This document shows positions 13,774 through 21,989 of a DNA stretch of 32,559 bases, piece after piece. Location: the IMG/VR virus record IMGVR_UViG_3300005591_000005, positions 1 through 32,559 of that record. The stretch is one strand, 5' to 3'. The DNA is from a virus. The notes below the pieces were generated by a model, which was not told where the DNA came from, did not search any database, and was given only the letters and a program-made list of their open reading frames with translations. Both the position numbers and the translations under genes were made by a program. Position 1 is the stretch's first letter. The number at the start of each line of letters is the position of its first letter.

Positions 13774-15314
13774 GGTATTGAACCTGCCATTTGTCTTCTT
13801 ATCCTTTGTTGAGTTAAAAATCCACTCATGACAGTATTTGCTACTTCATTATCCTTTCCCTTGTTAGGAATCTGATAGAGTAATATTTTATCGATGAGGG
13901 CTGCTTGGACTGCATCTGCCAAAGTATCGGCGATATCATCAAATCTATGAGATTGATTGGCGGTAATCTTCTTACAATGTTCTATGCAGTTATTAGTATG
14001 TTTTCCATATCTAGGAATGCTGATATGTTTTTGCGCAACGTAAGGTTGAACTTCTAGAAATCGTGTGGTTTTAGATTTTGTCTTTTCGATGTCTAGTAAT
14101 TGTAATCCTTGCATATCTGATAAAGTAGATAATAAGGTAACTCCAGTTGATTTTCTTTCGATGATAGCAATTTTAGGCTTAACTCTATGACGCATGCATT
14201 CTGCATAAAATTGCATGAATTCATTTTTTAAGTCTTTTGGTTCTACTCTAAGTTCAATACAATCGATCCAGTGTAACCCATATAAATCCGTATCAATTCC
14301 GTCGTGAGTAATACCATAAAGACCAAAAAAACTGAAAACAGTAGCATCATTATATGATTTATCGGTTTCGGCTGTGTCGGCTGTAATAAATGAAGCAATA
14401 ATTTTAGGCTCTTCATCCGTAAGTACGAACCACTCTGGTTTAAAAATACCACCACCCGATGGCTGAGGTTCTTGCATATATTGAGCAGAAAATTCATAAG
14501 GACTTTCTTCCTTCATTTTTAAAAGAGCTGAGGTACTGTGCATTTCTTCATGTAATGCATTATTGTGCATATCTAAAGCAGGAATAATTAATGTTTTCCA
14601 TTCACCTGTTTTTATCAAATTTCCTGCTAAATCATCTTCATGCAATCTCTGACCAATAAATATGATAGGGGTATTAGGGCTATTTGTTCTTGATTGAAGC
14701 GTGTTATAAAACCATTCATTAGTAGATAAACGCATCGTATCTGAGGTAACTTCAGAAGGCTTATGGATATCATCGATGACAATACATCCACCGAATCTTC
14801 CACAGTTTTTAATACCAGCTCCTCGTCCAGTTATTGTTCCTTTTGCTCCTGCCGCATAAACCGAACCACCTTTATTGGTTTCAAAATTATCTTTAGCGCT
14901 CGTGTCTTCTGATATTTCAACTTCAAATAATTTTTTGTATTGCGGGATTTGAATGATTTCACGAATCGTCTGAGTTTGTTTTTTAGCCAATGTGTGAGAA
15001 TAAGAAACATACAAAAAATTTGAATCTGGGTGTCTTGCTAATGTCCATGCAACGAAATGAATAAGAAGCTCTGTTTTTCCATATCTAGGTGGAACATTAA
15101 TGAGTAATTTATTGTTTGAGAGCTTTGAAACGGTCGTTAATTCTTTACAAATGGAAATATAATGAGATTCACGACTAATCGGATTACTAAGAAGAAAGTC
15201 TCTTCCTGTTCTTAACTTATAGAATGTCTGGGTAAATAAAAGAAGAGAACCTAATAGACGAGCCTTACATTCAATGACTTGTTTTTGTTCTTCTGTTAAG
15301 TTTTCATAAATCAT
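13764..15314 (-). CDS. terL: Terminase large subunit
   Basis: 516 residues. The ATPase has a Walker A-like motif PPRYGKT (about 75-81) and Walker B CIVIDDIHKP (near 180), followed by an IIFIGQRLHEDDLAG coupling region. The nuclease has the acidic motifs TADTAETDKSYND and HRFDDIADTLADAV, with IAIIERKSTG between them. This is a complete ATP-driven packaging motor with headful-type nuclease. AAGGA lies about 13 bases before the ATG. It is the first gene of the leftward block and is divergent from scaffold, so terL-portal and scaffold-coat need separate promoters. Confidence 0.95.
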   Translation of the reverse strand: MIYENLTEEQKQVIECKARLLGSLLLFTQTFYKLRTGRDFLLSNPISRESHYISICKELTTVSKLSNNKLLINVPPRYGKTELLIHFVAWTLARHPDSNFLYVSYSHTLAKKQTQTIREIIQIPQYKKLFEVEISEDTSAKDNFETNKGGSVYAAGAKGTITGRGAGIKNCGRFGGCIVIDDIHKPSEVTSDTMRLSTNEWFYNTLQSRTNSPNTPIIFIGQRLHEDDLAGNLIKTGEWKTLIIPALDMHNNALHEEMHSTSALLKMKEESPYEFSAQYMQEPQPSGGGIFKPEWFVLTDEEPKIIASFITADTAETDKSYNDATVFSFFGLYGITHDGIDTDLYGLHWIDCIELRVEPKDLKNEFMQFYAECMRHRVKPKIAIIERKSTGVTLLSTLSDMQGLQLLDIEKTKSKTTRFLEVQPYVAQKHISIPRYGKHTNNCIEHCKKITANQSHRFDDIADTLADAVQAALIDKILLYQIPNKGKDNEVANTVMSGFLTQQRIRRQMAGSIPWK

Positions 15315-15335
15315 AGTGAGTTTAAATCCTTATAA

Positions 15336-15434
15336 TTTCCCACTTGTAGTTAATAATTAACCACCTTATTCCTATAACTTACCACTTTATTCATAAAATT
15401 CACTAAATATTTGTATATAAATACCACTTTTGTG
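15336..15434. repeat. 21-bp-periodic CCAC iterons between terL and scaffold
   Basis: The core CCAC occurs at 15340, 15361, 15382 and 15424, i.e. 21, 21 and 42 bases apart; a degenerate TCAC sits in the gap near 15400. Two copies are ACCACCTTATTC (15360) and ACCACTTTATTC (15381). Twenty-one bases is two helical turns, so a protein could bind one face of the DNA along the array. It may be an activator, packaging or replication site. Confidence 0.6.
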
Positions 15435-15463
15435 TTGACTTATTGTGTTATTTTTACTACGTT
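15435..15463 (+). promoter_or_regulatory. Possible promoter for scaffold-coat operon
   Basis: TTGACT (15435-15440), 17 bases and TACGTT (15458-15463). The -10 is weak, as expected for a promoter that needs an activator. The last CCAC iteron lies immediately upstream. Confidence 0.4.
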
Positions 15464-15496
15464 CAATGAGTGGATGAAACACTTATACGGATTTAA

Positions 15497-15571
15497 CGAG
15501 ACCCGTGCGTGATGCGGGGCATCTAGCCAACTATGGCGAAAAATAGTCGAGACTCATGCGTATTTGAGGCA
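15497..15571 (+). repeat. Imperfect direct repeat in the scaffold leader
   Basis: CGAGACCCGTGCGT (15497-15510) with a GGGGCA end at 15521 recurs as CGAGACTCATGCGT (15548-15561) with GAGGCA at 15571, about 51 bases apart. The first copy can fold as GATGC/GCATC (15511-15515/15519-15523). A third GGGGCA is at 15582-15587. The stretch is untranslated leader before the scaffold start and may form repeated stem-loops. Confidence 0.5.
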
Positions 15572-15613
15572 CTTACCGTGACGGGGCAATAGTCAAGTAC
15601 TTAAGGGCAAAAA

Positions 15614-16300
15614 ATGGACAATGTTCAGCAGGAAGAAGTACAGAATCAACCAGTTACACAAGAGCAACCTGTAGAGAAAACTTTCAGGCAAGATGAGCTT
15701 GACCAGATTGTTAAAACTAGAATGGAGCATGCGCGTCAGCAAGGATATGAGTTGGCTAAACGCGAACTTGAATCTTCGCAACTTGCAGAGCAACAATCGG
15801 TTGTTAATCCACAAGCTCACGAATTGGCGCAGCCTATTGAAGATGAAAAAATTAGGAAACTAATTCTTCAAGAAGCACAGAGAATGAGCGACCAAGCGGT
15901 TGCTAATAAAATAGTAACTGAATTTGTGGGTAAGCTTGAAACTGGTAAACAAAAATATAATGATATTGAAGATTCTGTTAGAAAACTTGATTTAGCTGGT
16001 AATAATCATGACATAGTGCCTTGGTTAAATGGACTTGAGAATACCGCCGATGTGATTCATGCATTAGCTAAGAGTCCCGAGAAATATGCAAATGTTTTAA
16101 TGCTGGCAGCAAAATCACCAGCTCTCGTTCCAGAAGCATTATTCAAATTATCAAATTCAATCAAGCAAAATCAAGAAGCACAAAATGCTCCTATTCCGAA
16201 TGAACCACTTGGACAAATTAAGCCCTCAACCGCAGGTTTGGACAGTGGCACTAATTATTCGGTAAGAGATTGGCGAAAGAAATCCTGGTTAAAGGGATAA
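15614..16300 (+). CDS. Scaffolding protein
   Basis: 228 residues, highly charged and helical with a Gln-rich N-terminus. The segment KTFRQDELDQIVKTRMEHARQQGYELAKRELE is typical of phage scaffolds. A basic, Trp-containing C-terminus (RDWRKKSWLKG) is similar to the coat-binding helix-loop-helix of scaffold proteins. AAGGG lies 7 bases before the ATG, and the gene is directly before the coat gene, the normal order. It would guide procapsid assembly and leave before or during packaging. Confidence 0.8.
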   Translation: MDNVQQEEVQNQPVTQEQPVEKTFRQDELDQIVKTRMEHARQQGYELAKRELESSQLAEQQSVVNPQAHELAQPIEDEKIRKLILQEAQRMSDQAVANKIVTEFVGKLETGKQKYNDIEDSVRKLDLAGNNHDIVPWLNGLENTADVIHALAKSPEKYANVLMLAAKSPALVPEALFKLSNSIKQNQEAQNAPIPNEPLGQIKPSTAGLDSGTNYSVRDWRKKSWLKG

Positions 16301-16314
16301 GCCTCCGATAATAG

Positions 16315-16331
16315 CGAAACGGTCTGTTTCG
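16315..16331 (+). other. Hairpin between scaffold and coat
   Basis: CGAAAC (16315-16320), loop GGTCT, GTTTCG (16326-16331): a perfect 6-bp stem 15 bases after the scaffold stop. A T-rich but interrupted stretch follows. It could partly uncouple scaffold from coat expression. Confidence 0.45.
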
Positions 16332-16375
16332 ATAAAGCCATTGTCTTTTGAATTAATTTTCATGGAGACGCTTAA

Positions 16376-17701
16376 ATGGCAGCAGTCACTAATATTTTAA
16401 CGCAGGTACAAACATACCAGCGCGCAGGTCTTGCTTTTCTACTCAACCAAAGTCCTTTTATCGCTACTAGCAATACGAAGTTCAAGGATTTTGAAAGAAT
16501 TACGGCTAACTTAGGATCAAGTGTCAGCTTCGATAAGCCACCACGCTATACAGATTCTGATTCTCTGGTTATTACATTCCAGCCATCAGTTCAGCGTGTA
16601 CAAGTTCTAACTGTAGACCAACAGGGTTCTGTCGGTTATGAATTCAGCGCACAAGAAAGAATTTTTAATGTTGATAAAGATACTGAAAGCTACATGAGAG
16701 AATTCGGTAGAGCAGCAGTTTATCAATTAGGTTCTAAGGTTGAAAAAAATGTTGCATTAAATGCGATTAGTGGCGTTATATCTCAGAACACTGGTCTTCC
16801 GAACATAACTTCTGGCCCATTTAGATTCTTTGGGGATGGCACAACTGCAATTAATTCATACGGTCAATTAGCCCAAATGATAGCCAACTTTAAAGATTTT
16901 GGTGCTCCATCTCATGATATGAAGGTTTATTTGCCTCTCACCGCTGTTCCAGCAATTGTTAATAGTGGTCTTTCTCAATTCACGGTTAATCGTGGAAATG
17001 AAGAAGCTGCTTCTTGGGAGATTGGAGAATTTGGAACTCCTCCTGTCAAATATTTCCAATCAAACTTGTTGCCAATTCAGTTCGCTGGAACTGTGGGTAA
17101 TGCAGGAACGACTTTAACAGTTGTCAGTACTAATGACCCAACTGGACAAAATATCAGTCAGATTACCTTTAGTGGCGCAACAATAAATGATGCGAATGCT
17201 ATTTTCTACGGTGATATGTTCCAATTTCAAGATGGTGTATCAGGCGAACCAAATCTTCGCTTCCTAACATTTATCGGAAATCATGTTAGTCAACAACCTG
17301 TTCAATTTAGAGCAACAGCAGCTGCTGGTGCTAATGGTAGTGGAGATGTCACAGTAAATATCTATCCTACACTTCAAGTTGGCCAGCCAAATAATGACAA
17401 TATTGGTATCAATACAAATATTGTTGCTGGTATGCAAGTTAAAGTTGCACCAAGTCATGCAGCAGGTGTTGTTATTGCTGGGGATGCTATGTTTTTAGGT
17501 ATGCCAAGATTACCAGACCAATCGCCTTTTTATACAGCCAATGAATACGATGATGAGACTGCGGTTTCTATGCGTATGACATATGGTGCATTGGTTTTCC
17601 AAAACCAACAAGGTATGGCGCATGATGTGATTTGGGGAAGTACTTGGGTTCCTGAATATACGATGCGTATCTTATTCCCATTGTCTAACTTAAATCCTTA
17701 A
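16376..17701 (+). CDS. Major coat protein, P22 gp5 type
   Basis: 441 residues (P22 gp5 has 430). It begins MAAVTNILTQVQTYQRAGLAFLLNQ and has the FKDFERITANLGSSVSFDKPPRY and EFSAQERIFNVDKDTESYMREFGRAAVYQLGSKVE segments of the HK97-fold P22 coat family. The end is QNQQGMAHDVIWGSTWVPEYTMRILFPLSNLNP. That tail is partly repeated at the end of the HNH endonuclease gene downstream. GGAG lies 9 bases before the ATG. It should form the icosahedral shell. Confidence 0.93.
   Translation: MAAVTNILTQVQTYQRAGLAFLLNQSPFIATSNTKFKDFERITANLGSSVSFDKPPRYTDSDSLVITFQPSVQRVQVLTVDQQGSVGYEFSAQERIFNVDKDTESYMREFGRAAVYQLGSKVEKNVALNAISGVISQNTGLPNITSGPFRFFGDGTTAINSYGQLAQMIANFKDFGAPSHDMKVYLPLTAVPAIVNSGLSQFTVNRGNEEAASWEIGEFGTPPVKYFQSNLLPIQFAGTVGNAGTTLTVVSTNDPTGQNISQITFSGATINDANAIFYGDMFQFQDGVSGEPNLRFLTFIGNHVSQQPVQFRATAAAGANGSGDVTVNIYPTLQVGQPNNDNIGINTNIVAGMQVKVAPSHAAGVVIAGDAMFLGMPRLPDQSPFYTANEYDDETAVSMRMTYGALVFQNQQGMAHDVIWGSTWVPEYTMRILFPLSNLNP
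17601..17641 (+). repeat. Coat-gene segment shared with the HNH gene
   Basis: These 41 bases near the coat 3' end match 19955-19995 at 38 positions, with mismatches at 17612, 17617 and 17639. The protein similarity continues further downstream (NQQ.AHDVIWG.....PE..MR.LF). Confidence 0.9.
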
Positions 17702-17719
17702 GGAAGGGAGATATACAAC

Positions 17720-18526
17720 ATGGTCGCTACATTAGGTTATGAACAAATTGTTAATCAACCATTCCTTTATATTAATGGAATGAATATAACGGTTGCCTCA
17801 ACTACAACCTTAACTGTTACAAATGGTCAGTGTCGAGATATTACAGATGAATTTGATATCATCATCCCTGCTCCATTTATTTCTAGTCCTCCAGCCACAA
17901 CGACAATTAATGCTGCTGTAAATGGATTAAATGGTCTTGATACCGGAGTTCTTGCTAATAATACTTGGTATGCAGTTTATGCGATATTTAGCGTGACTCG
18001 TTCAAATTCAACGAATCCGGCTGGATATATCCTGTCAGCAAATCTTGTTAATAATCCAACTTTACCGCCTTTCTATAATGTTATTAGACGTATTGGATGG
18101 GCATTAACAGATGGTTCCGCTCATTTTCTAACTTATTGGCAAGCTGGAAATGGCTCTACGAGAACTTATCAATGGGATATTCCGATTACTGTTCATGCTT
18201 CTGCCGATGTAACTACATCATTTGCTGCTCAGGCTTTGAATACCGCAATCCCGACAAGCAATGCATTGCCAACTATATTAGGTGGATTATGGACGCCTAA
18301 TAGCGCTGGAGATGCTTTGTCATTAAGACCTACAACGTCTACTAGTACTAATGGTGTTCAAGTAGTAAGTGGTGATGTGGCGGCTGTTGCTCATGTTATT
18401 CAACCATTTCAATTTATACCCGCGTTAAATACATCGACACCTCCTGAGCCTTCTATTGATTTAAAAGGAACCTCGGCTAGCGATTTATTAACGTTAAATG
18501 TGGTTGGATTTGTAGACTACGTATAG
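17720..18526 (+). CDS. Hypothetical structural protein after coat
   Basis: 268 residues, beta-rich and Thr/Ser/Asn-rich (MVATLGYEQIVNQPFLYINGMNITVASTTTLTVTNGQCRD). No Cys clusters or membrane segments. GGGAG lies about 9 bases before the ATG. The location between coat and gp4-like genes suggests a decoration or head-completion protein; I do not recognise a P22 equivalent. Confidence 0.65.
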   Translation: MVATLGYEQIVNQPFLYINGMNITVASTTTLTVTNGQCRDITDEFDIIIPAPFISSPPATTTINAAVNGLNGLDTGVLANNTWYAVYAIFSVTRSNSTNPAGYILSANLVNNPTLPPFYNVIRRIGWALTDGSAHFLTYWQAGNGSTRTYQWDIPITVHASADVTTSFAAQALNTAIPTSNALPTILGGLWTPNSAGDALSLRPTTSTSTNGVQVVSGDVAAVAHVIQPFQFIPALNTSTPPEPSIDLKGTSASDLLTLNVVGFVDYV

Positions 18527-18535
18527 GAAAGTTTC

Positions 18536-19237
18536 ATGGCTTATACAGCGACTGAGCTGATAACAAAGTCATTTTACTTATCTGGAATTGTCGCTCGTGA
18601 CCTTCAAACGGTCACGGGCGCACAAATCTCGGAAGGCCTAGATTTACTCAATGAGATTCTCTCAAGACAGGCTGTTAACGTTAAAATGATTCCTTATTAT
18701 CAGGAGTTTGATTTAACAGCGGTTCAAGGACAAGAAACATATTTCATTCCTAACTTGATCGAAGCTGAGACATTTACGTTCAATATTGGGCCAGTTCGGT
18801 ATGCTACATCGGCTCTTTCTCGAACAGAATATTTCGGAACAGGTCGTATTGATAACATTCAGTCACTTCCTGTTACTTGGCACTACGAGCGTACATTAGG
18901 TGGTTCTAATATCTATCTTTATTTTCTTCCTTATCAAACTTTTCCTTTGAAGATATGGGGTAAAGCGGGATTAACAGATGTAACTTTTTCTACAGATTTA
19001 TCAACTGTTTATGATTTGTTCTACATCTCTTATCTTCGTTATGCCTTAGCTGAATATATTTGTGAAGACTATAACATTGATGTTCCTCCTAGAACGCTTA
19101 ATCGATTAAAGGCCTATGAGGAAGATTTCCAAACTATTTCTGTTCCCGATATGACTGTGCATAAAGTCAGTACATTTGGCAGTACACCCGTTCTCAATTG
19201 GGGAGACGTGAATTTTTCGAAAGGTTGGCGCCCCTAG
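18536..19237 (+). CDS. P22 gp4-like tail accessory factor (head-completion protein)
   Basis: 233 residues. The opening MAYTATELITKSFYLSGIVARDLQTVTGAQISEGLDLLNEILSRQ resembles the N-terminal helical core of P22 gp4-like proteins (LI..A...SGI...G.....G..L..LN.ll...). The C-terminus is long and polar and ends GRP-like. In P22 gp4 binds under the portal and begins the tail machine. It is followed by an HNH gene and then the gp10-like gene, so the insertion lies between the two tail-machine partners. Confidence 0.8.
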   Translation: MAYTATELITKSFYLSGIVARDLQTVTGAQISEGLDLLNEILSRQAVNVKMIPYYQEFDLTAVQGQETYFIPNLIEAETFTFNIGPVRYATSALSRTEYFGTGRIDNIQSLPVTWHYERTLGGSNIYLYFLPYQTFPLKIWGKAGLTDVTFSTDLSTVYDLFYISYLRYALAEYICEDYNIDVPPRTLNRLKAYEEDFQTISVPDMTVHKVSTFGSTPVLNWGDVNFSKGWRP

Positions 19238-19312
19238 GTTGGAGTCCTTGACATGAGATAGAAAATTAGTTAGCCTTTGGTTTCTTTTAAAACAACCAGA
19301 GGACGACTAAAA

Positions 19313-20038
19313 ATGATTTTAGAAAAAATATGCGATAAACATGGTGTATTAATTCAGGAAAATATTTATACGGAAAAAAGTAAGAATAAAATCGGATATT
19401 CGATTAGATGCAGATTATGCAAATTAGAGAAAGATAGAAAATGGAAAGAAAATAATAGGGAAAAGCATAGAGCAAGTGCAGCTACATCACGTAATAAAGA
19501 TAGAACTCATGTTAATGAATGGGTAAGAAATGATAGAGCTGCTAATCCTGAAAAATACAGAAATTATGAAAGAGTCTATAGGAAAAGAAGAGGCGCAGCA
19601 GATGATAACTATAGATTAAAAGATAAACTAAAATCATATAATTTAACAGTTGAACAATATAAAGACATGATAGAAAAACAAAACAATAAATGTGCAATAT
19701 GCGGTAATGAAGAAACCAGACGCTCAAGAACATCTGGAAAGATTGTTACATTATCTGTAGACCATTGTCATGATTCTAATAAAGTTCGCTCATTATTATG
19801 CCATTCATGTAATGTTGGATTAGGCGCATTTAAAGATTCAATTGAATTACTTGATAAAGCCATTGAATATCTAAAAAAGCATAATAAAAATCAAAGTCAA
19901 GATGATGAGCTAATTAAGGAAAATCAAAAAAGTTTCGTAGATGGGTTTACTAAAGAAAACCAACAAAGTATAGCGCATGATGTGATTTGGGGAGGTTATT
20001 TTATCCCTGATTTTGAGATGAGGTCATTGTTTACATGA
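19313..20038 (+). CDS. HNH (endonuclease VII-like) homing endonuclease with coat-derived tail
   Basis: 241 residues from ATG 19313, with GAGG about 11 bases upstream; a TTG at 19277 is less likely. An early CDKHG..C..C pair and a long basic helix (NREKHRASAATSRNKDRTHVNEW) precede the catalytic region CAICGNEE...LSVDHCHDSNKVRSLLCHSCNVGLGAF, the recombination endonuclease VII signature with a DHCH core and four Cys for zinc. The last about 25 residues (NQQSIAHDVIWGGYFIPDFEMRSLF) match the coat C-terminus (NQQGMAHDVIWGSTWVPEYTMRILF) at 15 of 25 positions. Its stop overlaps the next start (ATGA). It is probably a free-standing homing endonuclease. Confidence 0.9.
   Translation: MILEKICDKHGVLIQENIYTEKSKNKIGYSIRCRLCKLEKDRKWKENNREKHRASAATSRNKDRTHVNEWVRNDRAANPEKYRNYERVYRKRRGAADDNYRLKDKLKSYNLTVEQYKDMIEKQNNKCAICGNEETRRSRTSGKIVTLSVDHCHDSNKVRSLLCHSCNVGLGAFKDSIELLDKAIEYLKKHNKNQSQDDELIKENQKSFVDGFTKENQQSIAHDVIWGGYFIPDFEMRSLFT
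19955..19995 (+). repeat. Coat-like segment within the HNH gene
   Basis: 38 of 41 bases equal to 17601-17641, with identical reading frame. The match is stronger at the DNA level than the rest of the shared C-terminus, where codons have diverged. Confidence 0.9.
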
Positions 20039-21525
20039 GACCAACTTCTCCTATAGTCCAATCAGTTCCATTACCAGTTGTTGTCTCCAATGTCTTTGGT
20101 CGTTATCCAAAGATAAGCGTAGAACAATGCTGGAACATGATTCAGTCTGATAATTGGATGGTTGATTATGCAGGATATGCCAATGTCTCACAGATTCAAC
20201 CACCGGGGTTAGGTGTAGGAAGAGCATTATTTTCTAGTTCGAAAGCAGGGGTGATGTTTTCAGTAGTAGGAGATACTTTTTTTATCATCCCGCCATCGCT
20301 TATACCCATTCCCGTAGGAACTCTTGCGACGTTTTCAGGAGAAGTAACAATCGATGAAAATGATGCTAATCAGATAGCCATTTGCGATGAAGTGAATATT
20401 TATATCTATAATTATGTGACCAATACTTTTTCTATTGCTATGAATACAATAGATAATATGACTCCGAATGGTCCTCTATCCTTCGTTCCAGGATATATTA
20501 ATTTCCAAGATGGTTATTTTATAGCGCCTGCACTAGATCAAAACGCCTGGTTCTTATCTAATATTAATAATGGTTTATTATGGAATCCATTAGACCAGGG
20601 AACCTTTCAAACGAAGCCTGATAATGTTGTAGCATGTGTTAGATTCCCAGCAAAAGGAAATCTATTATTTGTAATCGGAAATACTGTCACTGAAGCTTGG
20701 TATGATACTGGAAACTTTCCATTTCCTTATCAGCGTAGTCAAAGCTATAACATTGATTATGGAACTTTGAATTCTGCAACAATTGCTGCGATTGATAGTT
20801 TCATAGTTTGGCTTGGTGCTAATGAAAATTCTGGCCCAGTTATCATGTATAGCACGGGTGGTGATATCAAAAGAGTTAGTAATGATGGAATAGATTTTAA
20901 ATTCTCTCAATTGACTAATCCAAAAGATTCATATGGTTTCTTATTTAAACAAGATGGTCATTTAATCTATCAGCTCACTTTTCCTACCGATAATCTTACT
21001 TATGCATTTGATTTTAATACAGGTAAATTCAGCACACTTTGTAATGAACAAATGAATTATCACATTGCAAAACAAGTAGCCTTCTTTAATAACACTTATT
21101 ATTTCGTGAGCAATATTGATGGGAATTTATATGAATTTAGTACTAAGTATACTAATTATAATTACGGTAATAATGTTATATACGAGATTCCTAGGATATT
21201 AATAACTAAGACATTCAGGCTACCAGATAACTCTGCATTTATAGCAAATTCTCATACTTTTACGATAGAAGAAGGTGAAGAAGCAGATTCTGATATGCCA
21301 AGAGTTGATTTAAGTGTGTCTTATGATGGGGGAGTTATATTTGGTAATATTGTTAGCTATGAATTGAATTCATTAGGTAATAGAAGAAATAGGATTGTAT
21401 TTTGGCGTTTAGGATATACCAATGAAATAACACTTCAATATCGATTATGGGGATTTGGAAGATTTGTATTGGGAGGTGGTGAATTGAGTGTTTACCAGGG
21501 CTCTCCTGTGGCAGAGGCAGCTTAA
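20035..21525 (+). CDS. P22 gp10-like packaged-DNA stabilisation protein
   Basis: 496 residues, close to P22 gp10 (472). It starts MRPTSPIVQSVPLPVVVSNVFGRYPKISVEQCWNM. The body is beta-propeller-like (YAGYANVSQIQPPG, GDTFFIIPPSLIPI, IAICDEVNIYIYNYVTNTF), matching the gp10 tail-hub fold that closes the portal channel after packaging. The start overlaps the end of the HNH gene (ATGA) rather than of gp4, showing that the HNH insertion has been accommodated. GAGG lies about 13 bases upstream. Confidence 0.85.
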   Translation: MRPTSPIVQSVPLPVVVSNVFGRYPKISVEQCWNMIQSDNWMVDYAGYANVSQIQPPGLGVGRALFSSSKAGVMFSVVGDTFFIIPPSLIPIPVGTLATFSGEVTIDENDANQIAICDEVNIYIYNYVTNTFSIAMNTIDNMTPNGPLSFVPGYINFQDGYFIAPALDQNAWFLSNINNGLLWNPLDQGTFQTKPDNVVACVRFPAKGNLLFVIGNTVTEAWYDTGNFPFPYQRSQSYNIDYGTLNSATIAAIDSFIVWLGANENSGPVIMYSTGGDIKRVSNDGIDFKFSQLTNPKDSYGFLFKQDGHLIYQLTFPTDNLTYAFDFNTGKFSTLCNEQMNYHIAKQVAFFNNTYYFVSNIDGNLYEFSTKYTNYNYGNNVIYEIPRILITKTFRLPDNSAFIANSHTFTIEEGEEADSDMPRVDLSVSYDGGVIFGNIVSYELNSLGNRRNRIVFWRLGYTNEITLQYRLWGFGRFVLGGGELSVYQGSPVAEAA

Positions 21526-21526
21526 T

Positions 21527-21964
21527 ATGAATCAAATTCCTCCTTTTGATAATATTCAATTCGTTCAAAAAGATGGTTATTTAACTGATAGTGAGAAGCA
21601 AAATTTAATCCAACTTTATCAAGCATTAAAGAATTATCAAAGATTAAATTCTGTTAGCGGTACAAGTATCATAATGGATTTTGATCAAAACTACGTGACT
21701 ACTTCTTCTTCACTTACAACATTGACATTACCTGCTGTGATTCCATTTGGAAGTACATTGGCAGTTTATGGATATTCAAGTGGTGGTTGGAAGATATCTC
21801 AAAATGCTAATCAAAATATTTTATATACAAATGTTTTTACAACAACAGGGACAGGAGGTAGTTTATCTTCCACAAGTCAAGGAGATTGTGTTACGTTAGT
21901 ATGTGTGGTGGAGAATTTAAATTTCTTAGTAATCAATTACGTAGGAACACTCACACCGGTTTAA
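21527..21964 (+). CDS. Small tail protein in the tail-needle position
   Basis: 145 residues from the ATG at 21527, directly after the gp10-like stop. A short helical part (LTDSEKQNLIQLYQALKNYQRL) is followed by a beta-rich module from about residue 55 (TLTLPAVIPFGSTLAVYG, GGWKISQNANQNILYTNV, TTTGTGGSLSSTSQGDCVTLVCVV). The same module ends the proteins at 28130 and 28922. In P22 the next gene after gp10 is the needle gp26. This protein lacks the long coiled coil, so it may be a short plug or knob; that is inference. Confidence 0.65.
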   Translation: MNQIPPFDNIQFVQKDGYLTDSEKQNLIQLYQALKNYQRLNSVSGTSIIMDFDQNYVTTSSSLTTLTLPAVIPFGSTLAVYGYSSGGWKISQNANQNILYTNVFTTTGTGGSLSSTSQGDCVTLVCVVENLNFLVINYVGTLTPV

Positions 21965-21989
21965 AAATATTTTTAAAAGGACTTAAAGT

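Noticed and set aside
19277-20038. Intron or intein in the gp4-gp10 region
   Set aside because: Both the gp4-like and gp10-like proteins are complete with normal ends, and no group I/II core or intein motif was seen. The HNH gene is free-standing.
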